Shown: positions 24,046 to 32,232 of the stretch, piece by piece
How positions within the stretch are numbered: the stretch's first letter is position 1
Layout: each line of letters begins with the position of its first letter
Assembly: GCF_014930365.1 (NCBI RefSeq)
Contig: NZ_JABXWI010000037.1
Coordinates: 1-44,140 of the forward strand
Source of the DNA: Streptomyces caniscabiei
GTDB taxonomy: Bacteria > Actinomycetota > Actinomycetes > Streptomycetales > Streptomycetaceae
Reading direction: 5' to 3'
DNA length: 44,140 nt
The notes under the pieces: generated by a model
Seen by the model: the letters and a program-made list of their open reading frames with translations, nothing else
What the model was told of the DNA's origin: nothing
The model's database searches: none
Made by a program: the position numbers and the translations under genes

Positions 24046-25167
24046 ATGAGCAACAGCAAGCCCGTCGTCGTCTACGGGGCCTCCGGCTACACCGGCCGCC
24101 TGGTCTGCGAGTACCTCCGCGAGTACAACATCCCCTTCGTCGCCGCCGGCCGTGACAAGGCCCGTATCCAGGAAGTCCTCGACAAGGTCCCCGGCATCGA
24201 CACCGTGGACCACGAGGTGGTCGAGGTCGAGCACGCGGTCGGACCGCTGACCGAGCTCTTCCGCGGCGCCAAGGTGGTCAGCAACATGGTCGGCCCGTTC
24301 ATCAAGTACGGGCCGGAGGTCGTGGAGGCAGCCCTCGCCGCCGGCTGCCACTACCTCGACACCACGGGCGAGCAGGACTGGGCCCTCGACGCCCAGGCGC
24401 GGTGGGGCGACGCGTACGCCGAGAAGGGCCTGCTGCTGTCTCCCGGCATCGCGCAGATGTACACCACCGGCGAGATCGCGGCCAACATCTGTCTGGAGAC
24501 CCCCGGCCTGGACACCCTCGACGTGCTGGTGCTGTGGAAGGGCTTCCCCACCTACGCGTCGACCCAGACGATCTTCACCATCCTCAAGGCCGACTGGCAC
24601 TACCTGGAGGAGAACCAGTACCGCAGGTGGGACCCGCTCACGGCCGTCGACGTCGCCGTCCCCGGACAGCACGAGACGGCACTCGCCCTGCCGTGGGGCG
24701 GCACCCTCCACCCCGTGTGGTTCAAGAACGACCCCAGGGTGGCGACGTGCAAGGTGCTCGGCGGGGTCATGGACCGCGGCGTCATGCAGGGCGTGGTGGA
24801 GACGGTCAAGATGGTCGAGTCGCAGATCAAGACCCTCCCCGCCGAGCAGCAGGACGCCGCCCTGGCCGAGGTGGCCGCCTCGGTGCAGGCCGGCATGCCG
24901 CCCCGCGAGAACCCGCGCGTCAACACCTCCATCGACTCCGTCCACGCCTCGGGGCCGCTGGGGCGCGCCCACTGCGTGATCCACGGCCACAGCAACTACA
25001 AGCAGACCGGACTGCTCCAGGCGTACGCCGCGTACTGCCTGCTCCAGCAGCCGCCCCGGCGCGTCGGTGCGGCCTCCGCGTGCCAGGCGTTCGGCCACCG
25101 TGAACTGCTCGGCGCGCTCAAGGCGTTCGGGCTCGTCCTGGACCCGGTCCTCACCGTCCACAAGTGA
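24046..25167 (+). CDS. Saccharopine-dehydrogenase-like NAD(P)-binding protein
   Basis: A 373-residue protein. The N-terminal Rossmann motif VVYGASGYTGRLVCEYL and the following AGRDKARIQEVL, VVSNMVGPFIKYGPEVVEAALAAGCHYLDTTGE segments are the saccharopine-dehydrogenase / trans-acting enoyl-reductase pattern. The C-terminal half (LWKGFPTYASTQTIFTIL, SVHASGPLGRAHCVIHGHSNYKQTG) is not the lysine-pathway domain. Despite the family name a role in lysine metabolism is unlikely; relatives in actinobacteria reduce or rearrange lipid-type intermediates. Its position between an SDR and an acyl-CoA ligase supports a catabolic or lipid-modifying role. ATG at 24046 is preceded by AACGAAAGG. Confidence 0.8.
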   Translation: MSNSKPVVVYGASGYTGRLVCEYLREYNIPFVAAGRDKARIQEVLDKVPGIDTVDHEVVEVEHAVGPLTELFRGAKVVSNMVGPFIKYGPEVVEAALAAGCHYLDTTGEQDWALDAQARWGDAYAEKGLLLSPGIAQMYTTGEIAANICLETPGLDTLDVLVLWKGFPTYASTQTIFTILKADWHYLEENQYRRWDPLTAVDVAVPGQHETALALPWGGTLHPVWFKNDPRVATCKVLGGVMDRGVMQGVVETVKMVESQIKTLPAEQQDAALAEVAASVQAGMPPRENPRVNTSIDSVHASGPLGRAHCVIHGHSNYKQTGLLQAYAAYCLLQQPPRRVGAASACQAFGHRELLGALKAFGLVLDPVLTVHK

Positions 25168-25224
25168 CTTCTCGACGACCGCCGGACCACTTCCCGAGAA
25201 CCATGGAGGAACGAGGATGACGCC

Positions 25225-26802
25225 GTGCGTCTGACCGACTGTCTCGACAAGGGCGCGTCCCTGGGACCCGACGCCCCCTGCCTCACCACGGGGGACCACA
25301 CGCTCACCTACGGCGAGGTGCAGGGCCTGTCCCGGCGGGTGGCCCGGGCGTTGGGCCGGTCGGGCGTGCGGCCCGGGGACAAGGTGGCGGTGCTGTCCGC
25401 CAACGATCCCACCGCCTTCTCCTGCGTGTTCGGCATCTCCCGGGCGGGCGCGGTGTGGTGCCCGGTGAACCCGCGCAACGAGGCCGCCGAGAACCGCGAG
25501 TTGCTCGACCTCTTCGACTGCGTGTGCCTGATCTTCCAGGAGTCGTACGCCCCCTTGGTCGCGCAGATCCTTCCCGAGCTGCCGAAACTGACCACGCTCG
25601 TCTGCCTCGACGGCTCCCCGTCCTTCGCGACCCCGCTGGAGACCTGGCTGGACGGCGTCCCGGCCACCCCGGAGCGGGCGGACCCCGTCGGTCCCGTCGC
25701 GCCGGTCGACGACACCGTCATGCTCGTCGGCACGGGCGGCACCACGGGCCGCCCCAAGGGCGTGATGCTGACCGGCCGGAACATCGAGACCATGTCGGCC
25801 CTGACGCTGATGAGTTACCCGTTCGGCCCGTCGGGCGACCGGCCGGTCTATCTGGCGCTCGCGCCGCTGACGCACGCCGCCGGGGTGCTGTGCTTCCCCG
25901 TGATGACGCTGGGCGGCGAGATCGTCATCATGCCGACGCCGGACCTCACCGAGTTCCTCGCGCTGGTCGAGCGACACCGGGTCACGCACACCTTCCTGCC
26001 GCCCACGCTCATCTACATGCTCCTCGGGCACGCCGACCTGCCCTCCACGGACCTGACCTCCCTGCGCTGCCTGTGGTACGGCGCCGCCCCCATGTCGGCG
26101 GCCCGGCTGAGGGAGGCCATCGAGCGGATCGGCCCGGTGATGGGGCAGCTCTTCGGCCAGTCCGAGGCGCCCATGATGATCTCGACCATGGCGCCGGAGG
26201 ACCACTTCCACGCCGACGGCTCGCTCGCCGTCGAGCGGTTCGCCTCCGCCGGACGCCCGTCTCCCCTGGTGACGGTGGCCGTCATGGACGGCGACGGCCG
26301 ACTGCTGCCGCCCGGCGAGCGCGGTGAGATCGTGGTGCGCGGCTCCCTGGTGATGGCGGGGTACCACAAGAACCCCTCGGCCACCGAGGAGGCGTTCCGG
26401 CACGGATGGCACCACACCGGGGACGTCGGCTATCTCGACGCCGACAACTATCTGTTCATCGTGGACCGCGCCAAGGACATGATCATCAGCGGCGGGTTCA
26501 ACGTCTACTCCGCGGAGGTCGAACAGGCGCTGATGGAGCACCCCGCCGTCCAGGACTGCGCGGTGGTCGGCATGCCCGACGACAAGTGGGGCGAGCGGGT
26601 GACCGCCGTCGTCCAGCTCCACACCGGGGGGAGCGCCACCCGTGTCACCGCTTCGGGCATCCGTGACTTCGTCAGGTCCCGGATCGGGGGCGTCAAGGCC
26701 CCCAAACAGGTCGAGGTGTGGCCCGACCTGCCCCGCTCCAAGGTGGGCAAGGTCCTCAAGAACGAAGTCAGGGCCCACCTCCTCGGTAACACGCGCGAAT
26801 GA
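25225..26802 (+). CDS. Acyl-CoA synthetase / AMP-dependent ligase
   Basis: A 525-residue ANL-superfamily ligase. The P-loop (A3) is GTGGTTGRPKGVML, A5 is LFGQSEAPMM, A7 is the HHTGDVGYLD region, A8 is RAKDMIISGGFNVYSAEVE, and A10 has the catalytic Lys in PRSKVGKVLKNEVR. It adenylates a carboxylate and forms the CoA thioester. The GTG at 25225 is used, with GAGG 8 nt upstream; the nearby ATG at 25217 stops after five codons. Third gene of the TetR-controlled operon. The substrate pocket cannot be judged by eye, so the acid could be aliphatic or aromatic. No acyl-CoA dehydrogenase or thiolase follows. Confidence 0.9.
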   Translation: MRLTDCLDKGASLGPDAPCLTTGDHTLTYGEVQGLSRRVARALGRSGVRPGDKVAVLSANDPTAFSCVFGISRAGAVWCPVNPRNEAAENRELLDLFDCVCLIFQESYAPLVAQILPELPKLTTLVCLDGSPSFATPLETWLDGVPATPERADPVGPVAPVDDTVMLVGTGGTTGRPKGVMLTGRNIETMSALTLMSYPFGPSGDRPVYLALAPLTHAAGVLCFPVMTLGGEIVIMPTPDLTEFLALVERHRVTHTFLPPTLIYMLLGHADLPSTDLTSLRCLWYGAAPMSAARLREAIERIGPVMGQLFGQSEAPMMISTMAPEDHFHADGSLAVERFASAGRPSPLVTVAVMDGDGRLLPPGERGEIVVRGSLVMAGYHKNPSATEEAFRHGWHHTGDVGYLDADNYLFIVDRAKDMIISGGFNVYSAEVEQALMEHPAVQDCAVVGMPDDKWGERVTAVVQLHTGGSATRVTASGIRDFVRSRIGGVKAPKQVEVWPDLPRSKVGKVLKNEVRAHLLGNTRE

Positions 26803-26914
26803 AACCGCCGGCACGACATCGGCCCGGGCGGGGCTGGCGCAATCACTCCGTACGAGAGCGCCCTCACCTGAACTCACGCCGCGGATCGTGCTCCTGCCTG
26901 TGGGGCCGTCCGGT

Positions 26915-27784
26915 TCATCGGGGTCCTGTCGCCTCCGGCCGCTGGGCGAGTGAGAGCATCGCGGCGGTCACCTCGTCGATCGCCGCAGCGGGGAGCGCGG
27001 TGGCGGCCTCCTCGAGGACGAGCAGTCGTGCGCCGGGGATCTCGCGGGCGATCGCCTCGCCGTCACCGACGGGGAAGAACCGGTCGCGACGGCCGTGGAC
27101 GACGAGCGTGGGGACCGTGATCTCGGGCAGCCGCTCACGCCAGCGAGGTGCGCAGTCGAGGCGGGAGAACTCCATGCCCATCTGGTTGGCCATCTGGACC
27201 GGGGGTGCGGTGCCGGGCGTGCGGTCCCAGACGCGGGCGGCGGTCTCCCGCGCGGTGACGGGGTCGTCGCCGAGGATCTCCGCACCGCCGGCGGTGAACT
27301 CCGCGACCGCCTCGCGGTCGGTCCAGTCGGGCAGCGGCCGCGTGAACAGCCGGCTCATCGCCGCTTGGTCGTGGTCGGGGAGGTCGTCGTCGGGCGGGCC
27401 GGGGGCGACCGCGCGCGTGCCGACCAGGGTGAGCGCCGAGAACGCGCCGGGATGGTCGAGGACGGCCACCTGGGCGACCATCCCGCCGACGCTGATCCCC
27501 GCCAGGTGCGCGGGGCCACCGCCGAGCGCGTCGACAAGGGCCGCCGCGTCGGCGGCCAGGTCGCGCAGGGTGTAGGCGGGCGCCTCCGGATCCCTCGTCG
27601 TCGACTGCCCGCTGTCGCGCAGGTCGTAGCGCACCACGCGACGGCCGCCGGCGGCGAGGCCTTCGCACAGCGCGTCGGGCCAGGAGAGCATCGTCGTCCC
27701 GCCGACGAGCAGGACGAGCGGTGCGTCGTCGTCGCCGAACGACTCGACGCCGAGGGTGATCTCACGGATGTGGAGGGTGGTCAT
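26915..27784 (-). CDS. Alpha/beta-hydrolase with apparently missing catalytic His
   Basis: A 289-residue alpha/beta-hydrolase fold protein. The oxyanion strand is LVLLVGGTTMLSWPD, the nucleophile elbow is GISVGGM, and the acid strand is PTLVVHGRRDRFFPV. The usual C-terminal GxGH before LP is replaced: residues read LLVLEEAATALPAAAIDEV where relatives have LLVLEGAGHELP. The base at the nucleotide level is clear, so this is not a reading artefact within the frame. The protein may be inactive, use another base, or be decaying. It lies 4 nt after the RibD-like gene on the same strand and is probably co-transcribed with it. Similar hydrolases are often annotated as 3-oxoadipate enol-lactonase-like or resistance-related. 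Confidence 0.8.
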   Translation of the reverse strand: MTTLHIREITLGVESFGDDDAPLVLLVGGTTMLSWPDALCEGLAAGGRRVVRYDLRDSGQSTTRDPEAPAYTLRDLAADAAALVDALGGGPAHLAGISVGGMVAQVAVLDHPGAFSALTLVGTRAVAPGPPDDDLPDHDQAAMSRLFTRPLPDWTDREAVAEFTAGGAEILGDDPVTARETAARVWDRTPGTAPPVQMANQMGMEFSRLDCAPRWRERLPEITVPTLVVHGRRDRFFPVGDGEAIAREIPGARLLVLEEAATALPAAAIDEVTAAMLSLAQRPEATGPR

Positions 27785-27788
27785 CGGA

Positions 27789-28406
27789 TCACCGCTCGAC
27801 GTCGTAGGTCAGGTGCGTGGCCGTCGATGTCGCGAGCACGCTCCGCCGCACCAGCGTGCGTGGCGTCCCGCCGGTGAACAGGGGTGTCCCGGAGCCCAGC
27901 ACGACGGGCGCGAGGTGCAGGGTCAGCGCGTCGACCAGTCCGGCCTCCAGCGCCGAGCCGACCGTGGCGCCGCCGCCCATGAGCACGACGTCGAGGTCCT
28001 TGCCACGGTCCGACGACGCCGCCTCGGCCCGCTCGCGCGCGGCGGTGACCGCGTCGGGCAGACCGGTGGTGACGAACGTCCAGTCGAGGCCGCTCGTCCG
28101 GACCGACGCCGGTGGCGTGCTGGTCACGACGACGAAAGCGGGCCTGCCGACCTCGCCCGCGCCGTAGCCGACGGTGTCGTCCCAGCCCTTCGGCCCGTCG
28201 ACCACGTCGAAGAGGTGACGGCCGAGGACGACGGCGCCCGAGCGGGCGGTCGCCTCGCGCAGGAGGCGGCGGTCGTCGGGGTCGTCGGAGAAAGCCCAGG
28301 TGTGCAGGGCCTCGCCGCCGGTGCCGAGGCCGGTGTCCGGCCCGGGGTCGGGCCCGGTGACGTAGCCGTCGAGAGAGACCGAGATGTCAGCGATGATGCG
28401 AGTCAT
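27789..28406 (-). CDS. Dihydrofolate-reductase-fold protein (RibD C-terminal-like)
   Basis: A 205-residue protein of the DHFR/RibD-C superfamily. It begins TRIIADISVSLDGYVTGPDPGPD, the signature start of this small reductase group. GAVVLGRHLFDVVDGPKGW, AFVVVTSTPP and VVLMGGGATVGSALEAGLVDALTLHLAPVVLGSGTPLF complete the fold, including the GGG cofactor loop and the VLGSGTPLF C-terminal strand. The frame opens earlier at 28439, but ATG 28406 matches the family start and is used. Its substrate is unknown; it is neither the folate enzyme nor the riboflavin enzyme as such. It is the first of two co-directional genes. Confidence 0.85.
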   Translation of the reverse strand: MTRIIADISVSLDGYVTGPDPGPDTGLGTGGEALHTWAFSDDPDDRRLLREATARSGAVVLGRHLFDVVDGPKGWDDTVGYGAGEVGRPAFVVVTSTPPASVRTSGLDWTFVTTGLPDAVTAARERAEAASSDRGKDLDVVLMGGGATVGSALEAGLVDALTLHLAPVVLGSGTPLFTGGTPRTLVRRSVLATSTATHLTYDVER

Positions 28407-29142
28407 ACAGGGTAGACCCGGCCGGCCGCCCGAACTCATCGCTCACGTGTGACCGGACGCACGGGGACGAGCCCCCACAGCCACCCGGGGGTCCGTGGCT
28501 CGGCCGGCCGTCGCCACCCTGGGGCCGGCGTGCCGAAGTGGCAAGTTTCGAATCCCGGGAAGTCCTGCCCACCGAGCCCGGCGCCCTCGCCGGCTCCGAG
28601 GCCCTCGCCGACGTGAAGAAGCGCCAGCGGGCACGCGCTCGTCGTGCTCCTGCATACAGCGACAGCGGTCTGCCCCGCCGCCGTCATCGTGCTCCACGAA
28701 CGACGTATGACCTGTGCCGGAGCCTTCGATGGCCGAGGGCGCACATCGTTCCCGGCCATCGAAGCCTCCGCCCGCCCCCGATCAGTGCGGGCCTGGTGGG
28801 CGTATCTGATGCTCGGACCGCTCGCGCTCCGCATAGGCGGTGATCCGGGCCCGGCACCATCCTCCAGGCCACCTCGGCCGGCGCCATCTGGTGCGACTAC
28901 GGGGAACCGGCCGGACACTGCTGCATTCCCGGCCGGTCCACCCCCGGCCGCGCCGCCATCGGCTCCATCGACTTGCGCCTCCAGCCGGCCCCGGGCCTCG
29001 CTGAACTCCTACGGGGTCATGGCCCTCACCTCCGTGAGGCCGACACGCCATTCCCCATCCAGGACAACCAAGCCCTACTGGGCAGTGATGGAGATGTGCA
29101 GTCCCAACCCGCTCGGTCCGCTGGCCGCCTATCCTTGTGGCC
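28407..29142. other. Gene-poor stretch of about 735 nt, possible gene debris
   Basis: No open frame here shows a family pattern. Short stretches look protein-like but change frame, for example a plus-strand run beginning IWCDYGEPAGHCCIPG (about 28888) that continues to GSDGDVQSQ near 29101. Another run near 28538 starts MASFESREVLPTEPGALAG. None could be linked to a known family. The GTTTCGAATCCCGG near 28547 resembles a tRNA T-arm but lacks the rest of a tRNA. The region most likely contains decayed coding sequence. Confidence 0.45.
29107..29142 (+). promoter_or_regulatory. Candidate promoter for a leaderless transcript of the DUF1707 gene
   Basis: TATCCT at 29130-29135 is a fair actinobacterial -10 element, and it ends 7 nt before the ATG at 29143. 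No ribosome site precedes that ATG. This spacing is what a leaderless mRNA starting at the A of ATG would need. The -35 region is weak. Confidence 0.35.
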
Positions 29143-29760
29143 ATGCCTACCCAGACTCCGGAGCCCTCTCCGCGCCCCGCTTTACCAGGAGAGATCCGCG
29201 CCTCTCACGACGACCGGGAAGCGGTCGTGGAGCAGCTGCGCGATGCGGCAGCCGAAGGACGAATCGATCTCGATGAGCTGGATTCGCGCCTGGAGCAGGC
29301 GCTGAAGTCGAAGACCTACGCCGAGTTGGCCGTCGTGACCGCCGACTTGCCGAGGCTGAATTCCCCGGAGAACCAGCCGCCGCTGGTGCTCAAGGGCGGC
29401 ATATATGGCGCGTCTCGAGGCCCCGGGCGCTGGGAGGTTCCCGGGCACGTGATCGCGCGCGGAGGCGTGGGGGGTGTGAAGGTCGACTTCACCCGGGTTG
29501 AGTGCCGCCTCACGGAGGTCGCAGTGGAGGCGTACGGGGAGACATCCGGAGTCACGATCATCATCCCCGACGGCTGGGCCGCAGACACCAGCGGCATGGA
29601 TCCCGGTGCCGGCGGCCTGACGGACATGACCACTCCCGACCGGCTCCCGGGAACTCCGCTGATCCGGCTCACTGGGTCCGGCGGCATGGCGGGAGTAGTC
29701 ATCCGCCACCCCGACCGCCGGGAACGGCGCAAGCTGCACAGCAACCCGACGCAGGGTTAG
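29143..29760 (+). CDS. DUF1707 domain protein
   Basis: A 205-residue protein. Residues 17-70 match DUF1707: IRASHDDREAVVEQLRDAAAEGRIDLDELDSRLEQALKSKTYAEL, with the charged DREA start and SHOCT-like helices. In place of a membrane segment it has a C-terminal beta-rich part (VKVDFTRVECRLTEVAVEAYGETSGVTIIIPDGWAADTS) similar to the DUF2154/LiaF C-terminal strand repeats. DUF1707 proteins are actinobacterial, mostly of unknown role, often linked to envelope-stress or DNA-binding-like functions. ATG 29143 is chosen; GTG 29137, two codons earlier, is possible. There is no clear operon partner. Confidence 0.8.
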   Translation: MPTQTPEPSPRPALPGEIRASHDDREAVVEQLRDAAAEGRIDLDELDSRLEQALKSKTYAELAVVTADLPRLNSPENQPPLVLKGGIYGASRGPGRWEVPGHVIARGGVGGVKVDFTRVECRLTEVAVEAYGETSGVTIIIPDGWAADTSGMDPGAGGLTDMTTPDRLPGTPLIRLTGSGGMAGVVIRHPDRRERRKLHSNPTQG

Positions 29761-29925
29761 GGCGCCGACGACGGGGCAACGGCCACGGGATCGGCGGTAG
29801 ATCTCGGCGACTCCCGGCAGTGAACCGCACCTGACGGCACCCCCGTGAGTGCGTACGGCCATCGAGGAGACCCCGCTCAGCCCTGCCACGCGGATCCGCG
29901 CGCCGAAACCGGGCAACAGCACCGT

Positions 29926-30318
29926 ATGAAGCATCAGCCGCGTTTCACATTGGCCGCGACCACCCTCGACGCCCCGGACGCCGACGAACTCGCGCGGTTC
30001 TACCAGGGACTGCTCGGGTGGCCGAGGCGGAAGGACGAAGCGGACTGGATCGAGATCGCGCCGCCGGACGGGGGCGCCGGGTTGTCCTTCCAGACAGAGC
30101 CGCTCTTCAGGCGCCCGCAGTGGCCTTCCACCGGGTCCGCCCAGCAGATGATGCTGCATCTCGACATCGAGGTGGACGACCTGTCATCAGCCGCCGCCCG
30201 TGCCCTGTCCCTGGGAGCGACCATGGCGGACTTCCAGCCCCAGGACGACGTACGCGTGCTGCTCGACCCGGCGGGCCACCCCTTCTGCCTTTTCGTACGC
30301 ACCGACTCGAGCACCTGA
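29926..30318 (+). CDS. VOC-family (glyoxalase-like) protein
   Basis: A 130-residue single-module vicinal-oxygen-chelate protein. It reads RFTLAATTLDAPDADELARFYQGLLGWP, then WIEIAPPDGGAGLSFQTEP and MLHLDIEVDDLSSAAARALSLGA, ending DPAGHPFCLFVR. This is the glyoxalase_6-like pattern frequent in actinomycetes. The expected pair of beta-alpha-beta-beta-beta units is present. The start ATG 29926 trims an upstream extension (from 29845) without family character. Relatives act as lyases, isomerases or drug-binding proteins; the ligand is not inferable. It stands alone. Confidence 0.82.
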   Translation: MKHQPRFTLAATTLDAPDADELARFYQGLLGWPRRKDEADWIEIAPPDGGAGLSFQTEPLFRRPQWPSTGSAQQMMLHLDIEVDDLSSAAARALSLGATMADFQPQDDVRVLLDPAGHPFCLFVRTDSST

Positions 30319-30436
30319 CACGGGAGCCGCGCGGCACCGCCGGCAACGACCTGTCGTGCGGTGCGCCCCTGTCCCTGACGGAATCCCGAGTCGGTGGCGT
30401 CCGGAAGGACACATGTGATGACCTGTGACCTGACGG

Positions 30437-30662
30437 AACAATCCGGACGTCGTGACGATCGACATCGAGTATCGCCGGGAGGAGGCCACCACCCGGCAGT
30501 CCGGTACCGAGGCCGCGGAGGACTTCATCGATGCCCGCGCCACGTTCCTGCGCGACCACTCCGTGTGCTTCGAGAAGGTGCCGAGCATCGGTGATGCGAC
30601 CATGGAGACGTCTGGCACGCAGCCTGGCTGTCGCTGCCGTCGAGAAACTGAAGGAAGCGTGA
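30437..30662 (+). pseudogene. Frame-broken remnant of an unidentified gene
   Basis: The plus strand reads DVVTIDIEYRREEATTRQSG then EAAEDFIDARATFLRDHSVC and FEKVPSIGDAT, which looks like real protein sequence. Right after (from about 30606) a different frame reads LARSLAVAAVEKLKEA and a stop, the kind of helix that ends many small secreted or lipoprotein-like proteins. An internal deletion or frameshift joining the two, with the 5' end missing, is the simplest explanation. No start or ribosome site fits. The family was not recognised. The flanks 30319-30436 and 30663-30956 hold nothing else clear. Confidence 0.35.
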
Positions 30663-30923
30663 TCGGGGAGAGCGCGCATCAGGGCGTGAGCGGGAAGCCA
30701 CAGACCGCGGACCCGGGACCAGAGGCCGACCGCGCGGACTCCGCGGTGAGGACAGCGCGCACATCCCGGCCCGAGCCCAGGCTCGGCGGGTCCCCGTCCT
30801 CGGGGAAGTCCCCGAGCTCGGGCGGAAGCCTCATGATGAACACATCCCAGCTCACCCGCCCAACGTTGAGCTTGTTCTTCAACCTCCCTCCGTCCCTACT
30901 CTCACGGTCCCCCTTAATGGGGT

Positions 30924-30941
30924 GATCATGACGAGCTGATC
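30924..30941. promoter_or_regulatory. Inverted repeat just upstream of the APH-like gene
   Basis: GATCA (30924-30928) and TGATC (30937-30941) form a perfect 5-bp inverted repeat with an 8-nt spacer, ending 15 nt before the ATG at 30957. The surrounding 30840-30960 interval is less GC-rich than its neighbours. It is at a position suited to an operator, but short arms make chance occurrence plausible. Confidence 0.25.
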
Positions 30942-30956
30942 CGACACACTGGTTCG

Positions 30957-31739
30957 ATGCGGCACGATGATGAACAGCCTTTGTCCGGTGGCAACGTCAG
31001 TGAGGGTGTCGTTCGCGTCGGGGACACCGTTCGCCGTCCGGCCGGACCATGGACTCCGGCCGTGCACGCCCTGCTTGCCCACCTGCACGAGGCGGGCTTC
31101 GGCGCGGCGCCTCGTCCGCTCGGCATTGACGATCAGGGGCGTGAGGTCCTGACCTTCATGGCGGGAGATGTGGTCTGGCCCGAGCGGTTCTCGCTGATGG
31201 AACCCGCTCGTCAACTGGCTCGTGTGGCACGGCTGATCCGGGACTTCCACGACGCCGTGCAGGACTTCACGCCGCCCTCCGATGCGCGGTGGCAGACGCT
31301 GATCCCCGCAGAGGGCGGTGACATCATCGCCCACAACGACTTGGCCCCCTGGAACCTCGTGGTCGCGGACGAGGCGCGGTGGGCCCTCATCGACTGGGAC
31401 GGTGCGGGTCCCGGCTCGCGCCTGTGGGATGTCGCGTACGCCATGCACGGATTCATCCCGCTGTCCGCGCATCCGGACTGGCAGAGCCCGGACGCGGCGG
31501 GCCGACTGCGAGTCTTCGCCGACGCCTACGGTCTGGCTGAGTCCGAACGCCGCCGGTTGGTCCCCCTACTGGGGCGCCGTACGCGTTCCATGCACGACTT
31601 CCTGCGCGACCAGGCAGCCCAAGGAACCCTGCCCTGGGCGAGGCTGTGGGCTGAAGGCCATGGCGACGCCTGGCGAAACGACGCCGAGTACATCGAGCAA
31701 CGCGAAGACCAGTGGTTGCGGGCGCTGCTGGCCGGCTGA
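30957..31739 (+). CDS. Aminoglycoside-phosphotransferase-family (APH/ChoK fold) protein
   Basis: A 260-residue kinase-fold protein. The catalytic loop is IIAHNDLAPWNLVV (HxDxxxxN) and the metal-binding DFG-equivalent is ALIDWDGAGPGSRLWDVAY. The N-terminal lobe is short and lacks an evident canonical P-loop, beginning GGNVSEGVVRVGDTVRRPAGPWTPAVHALLAHL, a common form in the Streptomyces phosphotransferase family of unknown substrate. True aminoglycoside resistance cannot be inferred from this family alone. The ATG has no good ribosome site, so a leaderless start is possible. It stands alone, downstream of debris. Confidence 0.82.
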   Translation: MRHDDEQPLSGGNVSEGVVRVGDTVRRPAGPWTPAVHALLAHLHEAGFGAAPRPLGIDDQGREVLTFMAGDVVWPERFSLMEPARQLARVARLIRDFHDAVQDFTPPSDARWQTLIPAEGGDIIAHNDLAPWNLVVADEARWALIDWDGAGPGSRLWDVAYAMHGFIPLSAHPDWQSPDAAGRLRVFADAYGLAESERRRLVPLLGRRTRSMHDFLRDQAAQGTLPWARLWAEGHGDAWRNDAEYIEQREDQWLRALLAG

Positions 31740-31854
31740 GGCATGTCCACGTCGTTCAGTGCGTCCCAGCCGCCGCACCTCTGTGCGCTTGCCCGGTTGT
31801 CAATGCGCGCTGATACAACTCTCGCGCACCGACCCGAAGAGCAGAGGAGGCCAC

Positions 31855-32232
31855 GTGGGCGACTGGGGCACCGGCAATTTCGAGAACGACACGGCCGCAG
31901 ACCATCTGTCGGTCCTGACGGACCGGCTCATCACCGAGGTGGTGGACGCGATGGCCGGCGACCCGGTTGGGATCGAACCCGACGAGTACTGGGGAGTGGC
32001 GGTGCCGGCCAACCTGGAGCTGCTGAGCCTCCTGGCGCGGCAGGGCTACGTGGGGGCGTCGCTGCCCGAGGCCGACGTGGTCGAGGAGTGGAAGAGGACG
32101 TACATGGCGGTGTGGGAGGACTACATCGATGAGTTGGAGGTCTCGGCGGGTTACAGGGAAGAGCGCCGCGCAGTCCTCATCCGTACTTTCGACGAGCTCG
32201 CCGAGCTCAGGAAGAAGGAGGACTCTGCCTGA
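31855..32232 (+). CDS. DUF4259 domain protein
   Basis: A 125-residue protein matching DUF4259 over most of its length: the start GDWGTGNFENDTAADHLSVL is the signature of the family, followed by NLELLSLLARQGYVGASLPEADVVEEWK. The GTG at 31855 has a strong ribosome site (GAGGAGG) and yields exactly the family N-terminus. The function of DUF4259 is unknown; members are often near immunity or stress genes in actinomycetes. Its stop TGA shares one nucleotide with the Nudix ATG (TGATG), so the two are probably translated together. Confidence 0.85.
   Translation: MGDWGTGNFENDTAADHLSVLTDRLITEVVDAMAGDPVGIEPDEYWGVAVPANLELLSLLARQGYVGASLPEADVVEEWKRTYMAVWEDYIDELEVSAGYREERRAVLIRTFDELAELRKKEDSA

Noticed and set aside
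24025..26877. A 950-codon minus-strand open frame covering the saccharopine-dehydrogenase-like and ligase genes
   Set aside because: It is antisense to two genes with clear catalytic motifs and reads as Val/Gly/His/Asp-rich sequence with no domain; such long antisense frames are expected at high third-position GC.
28540..28565. tRNA-like T-arm sequence (GTTTCGAATCCCGG)
   Set aside because: The spacing and the other three arms of a tRNA are missing; the match is limited to the loop.
30957..31739. Antibiotic resistance call for the APH-fold protein
   Set aside because: The family includes many kinases of unrelated small molecules; nothing in the sequence points to an aminoglycoside substrate.
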